DNA of 64,000 nucleotides from Betaproteobacteria bacterium RIFCSPLOWO2_02_FULL_63_19 (GTDB taxonomy: Bacteria; Pseudomonadota; Gammaproteobacteria; Burkholderiales; SG8-39). The stretch lies in assembly GCA_001770415.1 (NCBI GenBank), contig MEQX01000009.1, forward strand, positions 17,747 to 81,746, given 5' to 3'. Within the stretch, counting starts at the first letter, position 1. Each line of letters opens with the position of its first letter. The notes under the pieces are model-generated. The model did no database searches. It had not been told where the DNA came from and was given only the letters and a program-made list of their open reading frames with translations. Shown piece after piece: positions 1 to 8,696 of the stretch. Position numbers and translations under genes: made by a program.

Positions 1-715
1 TCTTACTTAGAAAATCGACAGCCCGTTCGCGGATATAGCTGGTCGGATAGAGCTCCGCGGGCACCGCGGTGCGTACGGCCTGCGGGCAGGAGTACTCATG
101 AGGCAAGGCCCCCGAGGCGCTGCGAAGGCGATCCGCCTCCGGATGACGCTCGCGCAGCCAGTGCAGGTAGTCGGCACCGCACTGATCACCGTGTCCCGTG
201 ACCAAGTCGACGTGCTGAAACCCGTAGAACGGCACCTCGACCCTTCGTTTGCCGAGCTCCCAGTCCGTCGGATTCTCCTCGTCGTAATCGCGCCCGCCGA
301 GTTCATGGTCAACCGCACGAGCGAGATATTCCGGCAGCCGGCGCCGGTCGTTCGCCGCGCCCAGAGGATTGAACAGAGGCGCGGCCCCCGTGAAGTTCTG
401 CAGATGGCTCTTACCCACCAGAGCGGTCCTATAGCCCGCCGCCGCGAGCAGGTCGACGAAGGTCACGGCTTTACGCGATAGCGGTATACCGTTTGAGCGC
501 ACACCATGCACCGAGGGCATGCGTCCGGTCATGAGGCTCGCGCGGTTGGGCATGCAAACCGGACTCGCCACATGGAACCGGTCCATCGCAACGCCACTGG
601 CGGCGATGCGGTCGATGTGGGGCGTCCTGAGCACCGGATGACCGTAACAGCCGAGATGATCGGCGCGATGCTGATCGGTGATGAACAGGATGAAATTGGG
701 CTGGTCGGAGGGCAT
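1..715 (-). CDS. Sulfatase (arylsulfatase family), 3' part cut by window edge
   Basis: This is the N-terminal 238 codons of a sulfatase; the rest lies before base 1. The start is the ATG at 713-715. The protein opens with a hydrophobic strand followed by TDQHR (residues 13-17), whose early Asp is a metal ligand in this family. Cys54 lies in CMPNR, matching the C-x-P-x-R motif whose Cys is matured to formylglycine, and is followed by ASLMTGR. No signal peptide is visible, so it is probably cytoplasmic, like choline-sulfatase or phosphonate-hydrolase relatives. It lies 64 bases downstream of a SulP anion transporter on the same strand, which fits organosulfate or related ester use. The substrate cannot be told from the sequence. 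Confidence 0.88.
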   Translation of the reverse strand, partial: MPSDQPNFILFITDQHRADHLGCYGHPVLRTPHIDRIAASGVAMDRFHVASPVCMPNRASLMTGRMPSVHGVRSNGIPLSRKAVTFVDLLAAAGYRTALVGKSHLQNFTGAAPLFNPLGAANDRRRLPEYLARAVDHELGGRDYDEENPTDWELGKRRVEVPFYGFQHVDLVTGHGDQCGADYLHWLRERHPEADRLRSASGALPHEYSCPQAVRTAVPAELYPTSYIRERAVDFLSK

Positions 716-779
716 CGTGCGTTCCTTGGGTCAAAGTAGGCCAAACCAATTATGGCATCGAGCGGCTCAGGCCGCGGTA

Positions 780-2609
780 TCACGCGCCTTCGTCATCGTC
801 GCGCAGCGGCCGGGATGCGCATTCATTGAAAATGCGTACCTTGCAGCGTGCGCACACGTCGGGATCGAGCCGCGCGAAGACTGCCGCGATCGCTTCACGC
901 TTTTCCCTGAACACGCATTCCTCACCGATTTCGTGCATCAATCCCGCCGCCCTGAGCGTTTCCTCCACCTGCCGGCGCATGCCGTACAGGTACAGCCTGC
1001 CTCCGATCGCGCGCCGTCGAACGGCCTCGCGCGCGAGCGTCTCTGCGCCCTCCATGTCGACGAAATTGATGTTTCTGGCGACGATAAGAAGGTGCACTTT
1101 CCCGCTCTCCCGGGCACGCAGCGTGTCGAAGTGAGATTCGACGTGATCGACGGCACCAAAATAGATGGACCCCTCGACCGAAAGGATCTTGAACTGGGGG
1201 CATTCCTCGAGGCCTTTCGCCGCGGGAGCGAAACGTCGCATCGCGTGCAACGGATCGGGCACGACCGATGTCATTTGCGGGCGCGATGTCCGGTTCAGGT
1301 ACGCAACCAGCGAGAACGTCACGCCCACGAGAATCGCCGATTCGAGATTCATGACCAAGGTAGAGGCAAACGTAGCGACCATGACGAATCCGTCGGCGCG
1401 GCTGGCACGCAGGATCTTGCGGATCGCGTCGACGTCGATCAGTCCGAACGCGACCATAAACAATATCGCCGCCATCGAGGCCAGCGGAAGAAAGGCGATC
1501 AGCGGTCCAACGCCCCAGACGAGGGCGAGCAACACGACCGCCGAAAAGACCGCGGCGAGCGGCGTGCGCGCTCCCGCCTCATAGTTGAGGCCCGAGCGGT
1601 TGAAGGATGCCGAACCCAGATAGCCGGAGAAAAAACCGGCCGCGATATTGGCGAGGCCCTGTCCCAGGCATTCCTGATTGGCGTCGATCCTCTGGCCGGA
1701 CTTGAGCGCCAGCGAGCGTGTGATCGACATGGTCTGGGTCAGCGACAGAATGGTAGCGCCGACCGCGATGCCCATCAAAGTCTTGACGGTGTCGGGTGTC
1801 AGGTCGGGTCGGGACAGGGAGGGCAAAGCCCCGGGCAGCTTCCCCAGGGTCGGTATGCCAGCGCGTTCGGGACCGAGCAATAGGTTCAAGAGGAATGCAA
1901 CCAGTCCGCCGCCAATCATGGCCGTGATCATGTACGGTATGCGCGGCAGAAACCGCCTTGCAAGCAGCGCCGCCGCTAGCGTCGTTGCTCCGACAAGCAG
2001 AGCCGGAATGCTCGTGTGCGGGATCTCGGCCGCAAACGTGCGCAGACCGCCCAGGAACGATGTTCCCGCCGGAACGACAACGCCGAAAAAGACCGGAAGC
2101 TGGCTGGCGAAGATCAGCGCGCCGGCCCCTGCGGTAAATCCAACCACTACCGAGTTGGACACCAGATTGACGATCCGCCCGAATCTGAACAGTCCGACTA
2201 CAAGCATCATGACGCCTGACATGAAGGCAAGCGCAAGCGACAGGCTGATGTAGTCGGGGCTGCCCGGCAGCGCAAGCGGCGACAGAGTGGCGAACACGTA
2301 CAGCGACACCGCATTGGTCGGCCCCGAAACGGCGTGCAGGGACGAACCGAACAGTGCCGCCACGGTCACCGGAACCATGGCGGCGTACAGTCCATATTGG
2401 GGCGGCAACCCGGCAAGCGTCGCAAACGCGATACTCTGCGGAAGAACAACGACAGCGCCGATTAGCCCCGCAATCGCGTCGGCACGCCACGTTGCCGAGT
2501 CTCTTGCCGGCCACCAGACGAGAAACGGAAAGAAATTCTTCAGCGTCACTTTTTCCAATGAGTGCGAACGCTCGCACCTGAGTGATTCTCGTACGTCGAG
2601 AAGAAGCAA
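780..2609 (-). CDS. SulP family inorganic anion transporter with STAS domain
   Basis: This 609-residue membrane protein carries the SulP signature at about residues 58-75 (LPQSIAFATLAGLPPQYGLY), a long series of hydrophobic segments to about residue 450, and a C-terminal STAS domain at about 470-580. It would move sulfate, bicarbonate or a similar anion across the inner membrane. The start is a TTG at 2607-2609, chosen because a strong GGGAGG lies four bases upstream and no ATG fits as well. The tail has a Cys cluster (VCARCKVRIFNEC). It sits between a dehalogenase-like gene upstream and a sulfatase downstream, all on the minus strand with short gaps, so co-transcription is likely. Which anion it carries is not determined. 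Confidence 0.9.
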   Translation of the reverse strand: MLLLDVRESLRCERSHSLEKVTLKNFFPFLVWWPARDSATWRADAIAGLIGAVVVLPQSIAFATLAGLPPQYGLYAAMVPVTVAALFGSSLHAVSGPTNAVSLYVFATLSPLALPGSPDYISLSLALAFMSGVMMLVVGLFRFGRIVNLVSNSVVVGFTAGAGALIFASQLPVFFGVVVPAGTSFLGGLRTFAAEIPHTSIPALLVGATTLAAALLARRFLPRIPYMITAMIGGGLVAFLLNLLLGPERAGIPTLGKLPGALPSLSRPDLTPDTVKTLMGIAVGATILSLTQTMSITRSLALKSGQRIDANQECLGQGLANIAAGFFSGYLGSASFNRSGLNYEAGARTPLAAVFSAVVLLALVWGVGPLIAFLPLASMAAILFMVAFGLIDVDAIRKILRASRADGFVMVATFASTLVMNLESAILVGVTFSLVAYLNRTSRPQMTSVVPDPLHAMRRFAPAAKGLEECPQFKILSVEGSIYFGAVDHVESHFDTLRARESGKVHLLIVARNINFVDMEGAETLAREAVRRRAIGGRLYLYGMRRQVEETLRAAGLMHEIGEECVFREKREAIAAVFARLDPDVCARCKVRIFNECASRPLRDDDEGA

Positions 2610-2757
2610 TTATCCTCCCACGCCGCCCGACCATGTGTTCATCACGGCACGTTAAGCCCTTTTCTGCGCGTCGTCTTGCGCGAGCAGGCGGAGCTTTCGC
2701 AGCGATCAAAGGTCAGGCGGTACCTTCCGAGGGAATCGGTTGCCCCTTGCTGCCGCC

Positions 2758-3699
2758 TCAATCGAAATCTTCGTAATGCATATCGGTGCGCTCTTCGATC
2801 AATCTGAGCATGCCCTTGGCGTCCTTCGTGCGCACCAGAACCTTCGCCGCCCGCTTGTAATCCTCTCCGAAGACACCACGGCTGTTCAACGGGCAAACCA
2901 TCAGGCAAATCTTGCAGCCGTAGAGCCTGTGAAAATACGGTTCGCAAGCCGGCGTGTCCACGTGCCACCGTTCGACGCCATTGATGACTTTCTTGTCAGG
3001 CTTGATTGCGTCACCGGGGCAAAACCGCGTGCACACCCCGCATTTCACGCAAACTTCATCGATGCCGTAGTCCTTCGGCCGGTCGGCACGCAAAGGCATG
3101 TCGGTGGTCACCGCGCCGAGCCTGAATGACGACCCCAGTTCGGGCGAGATCAGCGAGCCGTGCTTGCCGAGTTCGCCCAGTCCGGCAAGATAGGCCAGCG
3201 CGATCAGCGGGACGTCACCCTCGTTCGGCTGCATCGCCGATTGGTAACCATATGCGGCCACCTGATGCGCCAGCCTCAGCCCTATGTCGTCCAGCTTGTG
3301 ATAGACGCGGTGCACCTCGTCCTGGGAACGGGGGCCGATATCGGCCATGTTGTCGTAGGACATGGCGATTCCGAAAACGACAGCGAACCTGTGGTTTAGG
3401 CACTCGACATCAGCGAATGCAAAGCGACTATCGAATTCAGCCACACCAGCGACGTGTGCGCCCATCTCCTGCGCCATCGCCTTGATTTCCATGTTTGTTG
3501 CGGCAGCGTCGGTGATCTCGGTCCGGGTCGGGTTGACTGGCGGGCGGCGGTTCGGCAGCAGGATCTTGTTTCGAATGTAAAGGTTGCGTTTGGCCGCGGG
3601 CGGATAACGGTCACGGAAGCGCGCTGCGCGGTCGCGATCGGTACCGCCGACCACTCCCCGAACCGGAGCCGCCGCATCACTGAGATACATTTTTCCCAT
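2758..3699 (-). CDS. Reductive-dehalogenase-like double [4Fe-4S] protein, short form
   Basis: This 313-residue protein ends in two ferredoxin-like cluster motifs: C217-x2-C220-x2-C223-x3-C227 and C252-x9-C262-x2-C265-x3-C269. Before them comes the AGLGELGKHG...TTDMPL stretch typical of the RdhA/QueG cobalamin-binding fold. It has no Tat signal and no membrane segment, so it is cytoplasmic. It lacks the usual QueG features (HEAT tail, length near 370), which makes a catabolic RdhA-like redox role more likely than tRNA queuosine synthesis. An in-frame TTG five codons upstream exists, but GGGGGA placed four bases before the ATG at 3699 favours the shorter form. It follows the 745-residue paralogue by 88 bases. 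The electron donor and substrate are unknown. Confidence 0.75.
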   Translation of the reverse strand: MGKMYLSDAAAPVRGVVGGTDRDRAARFRDRYPPAAKRNLYIRNKILLPNRRPPVNPTRTEITDAAATNMEIKAMAQEMGAHVAGVAEFDSRFAFADVECLNHRFAVVFGIAMSYDNMADIGPRSQDEVHRVYHKLDDIGLRLAHQVAAYGYQSAMQPNEGDVPLIALAYLAGLGELGKHGSLISPELGSSFRLGAVTTDMPLRADRPKDYGIDEVCVKCGVCTRFCPGDAIKPDKKVINGVERWHVDTPACEPYFHRLYGCKICLMVCPLNSRGVFGEDYKRAAKVLVRTKDAKGMLRLIEERTDMHYEDFD

Positions 3700-3787
3700 G
3701 TCGTCCCCCGTCAAGTACCGACACAGCGTTCATCAGACCAGCGAAGCAGACGTTCTCACCGGAGACGCTCCGCGGTCGTCCTGGCTG

Positions 3788-6025
3788 TCAACGCACACGT
3801 GGCTCATCGTGTTGGGAGCTCTTATACGGGCTCTCGGCCGCCAGGCCGGAGGACGACTTGGCAGCACCGGCTGCAGGCGTCGGGATATAGTGGAGCGGCA
3901 CGGACCCCCTCGAGGCGACGCGCGCTCGCGCCTGCTCCGGAGTCTCGATCAATGATGCGGCTGCCAGCGCCGCCTTTCGATCCACCTCCACCGGGCCGGG
4001 TTCATCAGGCGGCGGCATCATGTTGGCGTGGTAGTAGGCAATGGTCTTGTGCGCCGGATCCACGTTCTTGTGCAAATCAAGATTGCGCTGATTGGTTCCC
4101 TTCGGCGCAACCGCGACTCCATCAACCAGTTCGTGGTCGAACCACCACTTCTTGACCGGATTGCGCATTCCGTTGCCGGCGCGGTCATCCACCCAGGTAG
4201 CGATGGGCACCAGCAGCGGTTTCAGCCACATGGCGTTGATGCCCATCCAGCTTGCCACGCGCGTGAGCAGTCCCCCGTCGGCGTCCACGACTTTGTTGAT
4301 TGGACAGGTCTTCATACAGCGTCCGCAGGCGGCGCCTTTGGAATTGGTCACCCGGTAGCGCGCGCACCTCTCCACGTCCGGCTTCCACATCTCATAGCCG
4401 TTGAACATTACTTTGTTGCCGTAGGGTATGGCATTGCAGGGACACTCGCGGGCGCACTTCCAGCAGTTGCTGCAAAAAGTCTGCAACCCGAAATCGATCG
4501 GCTTGTCGACATCCATGGGAAGATCGGTCGTCAGAACGACTGACTTGAATCGTGGACCGACAAAGGGGTTGAGTACGAGTTCGCCTATGCGGCTCAGTTC
4601 TCCCAGTCCCGCCCAAAGTATCAGCGGAATGTGCAGCACGTCGCTGTCGGCGTTGGTCTGCGATCGCGCGGAAAAGCCGCTGCCGCGAATGAACTCGGCC
4701 ATGATCCCTGCAATCTCGGCGCCGCGCAGGTACCCGCGCATGGACTGCGCGCCGGATATCCAATCGTCGCCGCTCGCGCCTTCCATGGTGTCGTAGCCCT
4801 GGTCTATCAGCATCACCACGGCGTACCGGTGATAAGGCGTGATCTCATTGCCGTCCTCCTTGTGCGAAGACCACGCGTAACGGGGAATCTCACATATCCC
4901 CGTCAGATCCGACCCAAGGAAATACGACAGCGACTTGATCGCCCGCGCGTTTGCCGCAGCGTCCTCAAATCCCGCAGCAACGGTCGCGCTTACGTCGCCG
5001 TCCTGCGACGGAACCAGCGCCCGGATCGCCTGCAGCAAGGCGTACGAAAATGGCGTCTTGAACGCGAAACGCCTGCGCTCGCGTTTCGCCTTTTCTCCCA
5101 GATCCCCGTGCAACGCACGCTGGAAGAACGCCGCGCGCTTCGATACGCGCGGCACCTCGTCGTCCAGAATCAGGGTCGTCGGACGCTCCACGCGTTTGAC
5201 GGTTTCCATTGGATAGCGGCTCAAATGCGTCGCGCGCCTGGCTTGTCGATTTCGCTCGCGTCCCGACTGTGCGCCGTTGATGCCCCACCAGTAGCGCAGT
5301 CCTCTGGATGACGGCCCCAACGCATCGGCATGCAGCGGACGATCGGCGATCAATTCATAATCCGTCGAGACTGCAGCGATCGCGAACCTCCGTCCGAGAT
5401 AGGGGTTCTCGATGCCCCGCTCCGTGCGCACCGCGAGTCCGGACAGTACGGCCACTTTTTCCAGGTCCAATGCGCATTCGCCTGCGATGTGGCCTCGCGC
5501 CGTGAAACCCATGCAGCGGATATGCTCGGCCAGCACGGCGATGATTTCCGCCGCGCGCATGTCGGCGACCGCGCCAACTGCGTCGCCAGTCCAACCGTGC
5601 GCAATATTGTCCGGCTCGGGCAGCCGCGCATATTCGACCAGAATGGCGACGGCAAACGCCTGCGCAGCCTTCTCCGTGCCCGCTTCCGAATCGGGCAACC
5701 ATGCCCACTCCGACAATCGGCAAATGCCGACCTGACTCGCATCCATGAAATAGGCCGCGCCCTTAATGTCGGCCACACGCGGTTCAAGTTCCGCAGGAAG
5801 CGGCGCGCGCGCTGGCGCCACCGTCCCCCTGAGAAAACGTCGGAAGATCTCACGGTAGTGATCTGCGGTGCGGGCGAACAAGCTATTATGCATCTCGTTC
5901 CTGGAAACCGGCCGTAGCGCCAACCGCCGCTCGCGCTCGGTCACTCCGTCATCGCGCGGCAGGACCTCCAGCGGGAAGGGTCCGAAATGAAACGGCCGGT
6001 CCTTGGATTTCGGATGAATCAGCAT
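3788..6025 (-). CDS. Tandem two-domain reductive-dehalogenase-like protein (RdhA superfamily)
   Basis: This 745-residue protein seems to hold two copies of the RdhA core. Residues about 90-232 and 363-512 line up: GICRLSEWAW with GICEIPRYAW, AAEIIAVLAEHI with GAEIAGIMAEFI, NPYLGRRF with NPFVGPRF. Only the second copy goes on into the iron-sulfur part, C518-x2-C521-x2-C524-x3-C528 and C554-x12-C567-x2-C570-x3-C574. The first copy breaks off where the clusters should begin. No Tat signal, membrane anchor or flavin/ferredoxin reductase domain is seen, so it is not a classic respiratory RdhA nor a BhbA-type fusion. GGAGG lies four bases before the ATG. It is the first gene of a probable four-gene unit ending in a sulfatase. 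Cobalamin binding is inferred from the family. Confidence 0.8.
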   Translation of the reverse strand: MLIHPKSKDRPFHFGPFPLEVLPRDDGVTERERRLALRPVSRNEMHNSLFARTADHYREIFRRFLRGTVAPARAPLPAELEPRVADIKGAAYFMDASQVGICRLSEWAWLPDSEAGTEKAAQAFAVAILVEYARLPEPDNIAHGWTGDAVGAVADMRAAEIIAVLAEHIRCMGFTARGHIAGECALDLEKVAVLSGLAVRTERGIENPYLGRRFAIAAVSTDYELIADRPLHADALGPSSRGLRYWWGINGAQSGRERNRQARRATHLSRYPMETVKRVERPTTLILDDEVPRVSKRAAFFQRALHGDLGEKAKRERRRFAFKTPFSYALLQAIRALVPSQDGDVSATVAAGFEDAAANARAIKSLSYFLGSDLTGICEIPRYAWSSHKEDGNEITPYHRYAVVMLIDQGYDTMEGASGDDWISGAQSMRGYLRGAEIAGIMAEFIRGSGFSARSQTNADSDVLHIPLILWAGLGELSRIGELVLNPFVGPRFKSVVLTTDLPMDVDKPIDFGLQTFCSNCWKCARECPCNAIPYGNKVMFNGYEMWKPDVERCARYRVTNSKGAACGRCMKTCPINKVVDADGGLLTRVASWMGINAMWLKPLLVPIATWVDDRAGNGMRNPVKKWWFDHELVDGVAVAPKGTNQRNLDLHKNVDPAHKTIAYYHANMMPPPDEPGPVEVDRKAALAAASLIETPEQARARVASRGSVPLHYIPTPAAGAAKSSSGLAAESPYKSSQHDEPRVR

Positions 6026-6159
6026 CGCCCCTCCATCTTTGCCTTAAGCCTGGGCACGGTAGAATTCATTACGCTTGACCTACATCGAGCGCGCGTTCGC
6101 CGGGCCGATAAAAAGGAAGCACGCACCGTCCACCCGATCGAAACCTGGCTCCCCCGTGC

Positions 6160-6165
6160 ATTATA
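6160..6165 (-). promoter_or_regulatory. Candidate -10 element for the dehalogenase-like operon
   Basis: The minus strand reads TATAAT here, about 135 bases before the ATG at 6025. No convincing -35 hexamer is present at 16-18 bases, so either an activator is needed or the match is chance. Confidence 0.4.
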
Positions 6166-6269
6166 GTGTCGCAGGCGTCGCGGACGATTATTGACTAGGA
6201 AGAACACCATGACCCGAAGCATCCTTGACGAAGCCCACATCCATCGCGCCATCCGCGCGGTATGCCCGC

Positions 6270-6287
6270 ACTGCCCGTGTGGGCAGT
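6270..6287. repeat. Short inverted repeat upstream of cofD
   Basis: ACTGCCC-GTGT-GGGCAGT forms a perfect 7-bp stem with a 4-base loop. It has no T-run, so it is not a classic terminator. It could be an operator or an RNA hairpin in a leader upstream of cofD. Confidence 0.4.
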
Positions 6288-6360
6288 CGAATTGGGCCTT
6301 GTTATTTCACGCGGCCGGTCCTGCTATCATCGGTACCGGGAGAGACCTCGGGGAAATGCG

Positions 6361-7335
6361 ATGGGTACTGTAGTGGCATTGGCGGCGCAAATCGGCGGCG
6401 CGAAACTCGCCGACGGTTTCCACAAGATACGTGGCAAGGACCTTGCGGTGGTCGTCAACACCGGAGACGACTACGAGCAGTTCGGGGTCACTTTTTGCCC
6501 CGACCTTGACACCATGCTCTATACGCTCGCCGGGATTGCCAGCCCGAGCGCAGGCTGGGAACCCGAGGAGGAGACTTTCTCGATGTTCGAGATGCTGAAG
6601 GCGCTTGGCGGTTCAGACCGGTTTCGCGTCGGCGACAAGTCTCTTGCGGCGCCACTGCTGCGCAGCGGTGCCTTGTACGACGGTCGCCGGCTCACCGAGA
6701 TAACGCTGGATTTCTGCCGCCATCTCGGCGTCAAGGCAAGGATCCTGCCGGCCAGCGACGATCGTCTTCGTACCCAACTTCTGACGGCGGATGGTGCGGT
6801 ATCCTTCCAGGAATACTTCGTGGAGCTTGGCTGCGAACCCGCAGTCAAGGGGTTTCAGTATGCGGGCGCAGACGAGGCGCGCATCTCAGACGAGGTGCTC
6901 GACGCGCTGTACGCCATGGACCTCGAGGCAGTAGTGATCTGCCCCTCCAATCCGTACCACAGCATACGCCCGATTCTCGAGGTCAACGGCATGAAGGAAG
7001 TCCTGCGCCGCTGCGGGGCCCCGGTGATCGCAGTGACACCCATAATCGGCGGCCATGCGCTCAAAGGATCTGCCGCGAAAATGATGCGCGAACTCGGGCG
7101 AGATGTGTCGGCGCGGTCGGTCGCTATGGAATACCTGCGCATCATCGATGGCTTCGTAATCGATGAAGAGGACATCGAAATGGCCGAAGGCATTCGCGCC
7201 TCCGGCATCCAGGTGATCGGCGCCAAGACCATCATGCGCACCCTCGACGACCGCATTGCGCTCGCGAACACGGTCCTTGATTTCGCGCAGTCGATCAAAG
7301 AGTATCAGTTGCGCGAGCAGGAAGAACTTCCCTGA
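6361..7335 (+). CDS. cofD: CofD-like 2-phospho-lactate transferase family protein
   Basis: This 324-residue protein matches CofD, which joins the phospholactyl-type side chain to Fo in coenzyme F420 synthesis. Family landmarks are PDLDTMLYTLAGIA, the GDKSLAAPLLRSG block, FQEYFVELGCEP, PSNPYHSIRPIL and TPIIGGHALKGSAAKMM. The start is the ATG at 6361, with GGGGA six bases upstream; the open frame runs back to 6262 but that part looks non-coding. One oddity is the N-terminal glycine loop: family members usually have GGxGGAKL, while this one has AAQIGGAKL. No other F420 gene (cofC, cofE, cofG/H) is in the window. It is transcribed away from the dehalogenase-like operon and towards benE. Confidence 0.8.
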   Translation: MGTVVALAAQIGGAKLADGFHKIRGKDLAVVVNTGDDYEQFGVTFCPDLDTMLYTLAGIASPSAGWEPEEETFSMFEMLKALGGSDRFRVGDKSLAAPLLRSGALYDGRRLTEITLDFCRHLGVKARILPASDDRLRTQLLTADGAVSFQEYFVELGCEPAVKGFQYAGADEARISDEVLDALYAMDLEAVVICPSNPYHSIRPILEVNGMKEVLRRCGAPVIAVTPIIGGHALKGSAAKMMRELGRDVSARSVAMEYLRIIDGFVIDEEDIEMAEGIRASGIQVIGAKTIMRTLDDRIALANTVLDFAQSIKEYQLREQEELP

Positions 7336-7431
7336 ATTGCCGCCGCTTGGCCTGACTACGTATGCGGGCCGCGGCGGGCGCTCAGTTTCGGGGGATCCTC
7401 CCAAGCAGAACGTGCCGTGCCGGTGTGCGGC

Positions 7432-8661
7432 TCAGGGTCTGCGCCGCTGTGCTTCGAAATCCTTGCGCTCGAGCAACCAGGACAGTGCGAAACCGAACAC
7501 CAGTCCCCAGAACGGCGCCCCGATATTGAATATCGCCACATTGGCGACCGTAACAATGAACGTCAACAGTGCGCCAAAGGTAAATCTGTCCTTGAACGCA
7601 ACCGAGAATGCCGTCTGCAGCACGCGCAGCATGGCAAGCCCCGCAAGCGTGGCAATGAACGCGGGTGGAGTCGCGAGCAACAGGTGAGTAAACACCGGCG
7701 CCAGCAGTCCGAATACCAGCGCGAGAATCCCTACCAGCAGGCCTGCGGTGTAATGCCGTTCCTTCAGACCGGAGCCTGAAATAATCGCGTTGACGGGACC
7801 GGTCAAGCAGCTCGACACGCTGCCGACCATCGCGGACACGATGGAACCGGCACCGCAGGCTACCGTGATCGCGTTGATGGGCGGTTCGTGCCCGGCCGCC
7901 TTAAGCACTGCAAAGCCCTGGCCGTTTTGCACCACCAGCACCGTGATTGCGAGCGGCACCACGAGTTCCACCATTGCGGGCCACGAGAACACGGGCATGT
8001 AAAGGTTCGGTCGCGCCACGCTTAGCATGGTCGCTTCCGTTGGATTGAAGGAACCAAGAATCGCAATCGCCACCGCGCCGACGATCAGAGCCCCGATAAG
8101 TGGAGGCATCATCCGAGCGAATCGTGGCAGCGCACTGAGCGCTAGAAAAGTGACCGTCATCGGAGCTGCGAGCCAGAAATCGTCCCGGATCGCGAACACC
8201 AGGTCCAGACCAAAGCGCATGAACACCCCGGCGACCATCCCCATCACGATCGGCATCGGTACGGCTTCCATGCACCGTCGAACCCACCCGCTCAAGCCCA
8301 GCACGAGCATCAGCAGGCCCGTGGCGAGAAATGCACCGATGACTTCCGGAAAACTGAGATGCCCGAGCGCCGGTCCGACCAGAACCGTTCCTGGTATGGT
8401 CCAGAAAAACACCAGTGGCTGGCGGTACAACCAGCAGAAGCCGATGCTGACGAGGCCGTTGATAAAGAAGCACCCGAACAGCCAGGAAGCCAGATCCGAT
8501 TCGCTGAGGCCTCCTCGAGTGCCGACGGAAAGAATGATCGCCACCGGACCCGAGGCGGCAAATATAAAGGCGACGAACGCGTTGATCCCGTACTCACTTC
8601 CGAAATCGCGCAGCGCCTGACCGAAGCCGGTGAGCGGTCTGTTGTACGTCTCAATATGCAT
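7432..8661 (-). CDS. benE: BenE family benzoate/aromatic acid transporter
   Basis: This is a 409-residue inner-membrane protein made almost wholly of hydrophobic segments, with BenE landmarks such as TIPGTVLVGPAL near residue 92, the GMVAGVFMRFGLD block and SGSGLKERHYTAGLLVG. BenE proteins are proton-coupled carriers linked to benzoate uptake. The ATG has AGGAAA about five bases upstream. It lies 35 bases downstream of an AtaL-like gene on the same strand, suggesting one operon. No benzoate ring-cleavage genes are nearby, so the true substrate may be another aromatic acid. Confidence 0.85.
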   Translation of the reverse strand: MHIETYNRPLTGFGQALRDFGSEYGINAFVAFIFAASGPVAIILSVGTRGGLSESDLASWLFGCFFINGLVSIGFCWLYRQPLVFFWTIPGTVLVGPALGHLSFPEVIGAFLATGLLMLVLGLSGWVRRCMEAVPMPIVMGMVAGVFMRFGLDLVFAIRDDFWLAAPMTVTFLALSALPRFARMMPPLIGALIVGAVAIAILGSFNPTEATMLSVARPNLYMPVFSWPAMVELVVPLAITVLVVQNGQGFAVLKAAGHEPPINAITVACGAGSIVSAMVGSVSSCLTGPVNAIISGSGLKERHYTAGLLVGILALVFGLLAPVFTHLLLATPPAFIATLAGLAMLRVLQTAFSVAFKDRFTFGALLTFIVTVANVAIFNIGAPFWGLVFGFALSWLLERKDFEAQRRRP

Positions 8662-8696
8662 GGCTTTTCCTGCGCAGTAACCGTGAATACGCGGGA

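Larger units (their letters stand above)
6026..6360. other. Divergent intergenic region between the dehalogenase-like operon and cofD
   Basis: This 335-base region should hold the promoters of both flanking units. It contains a perfect minus-strand -10 hexamer, a 7-bp hairpin and a degenerate FNR-like sequence, TTGACCTACATCGA at 6075-6088. A short open frame from 6209 has no support as a gene. Nothing else is recognisable. Confidence 0.6.

Noticed and set aside
2758-3699. Reading the short dehalogenase-like protein as epoxyqueuosine reductase QueG.
   Set aside because: It has the shared double [4Fe-4S] pattern but lacks the QueG length and C-terminal repeat domain, and it is next to a clear RdhA-like paralogue.
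6075-6088. FNR-like sequence TTGAC-CTAC-ATCGA upstream of the tandem dehalogenase-like gene.
   Set aside because: It matches only eight of ten positions and there is no -10 hexamer at the right distance on the minus strand.
6209-6373. A small open frame upstream of cofD starting MTRSILDEAHIHRAIRAV.
   Set aside because: It has no good ribosome-binding site, runs through a hairpin and into the cofD start in another frame, and has no recognisable full-length match. At most it is a gene remnant.
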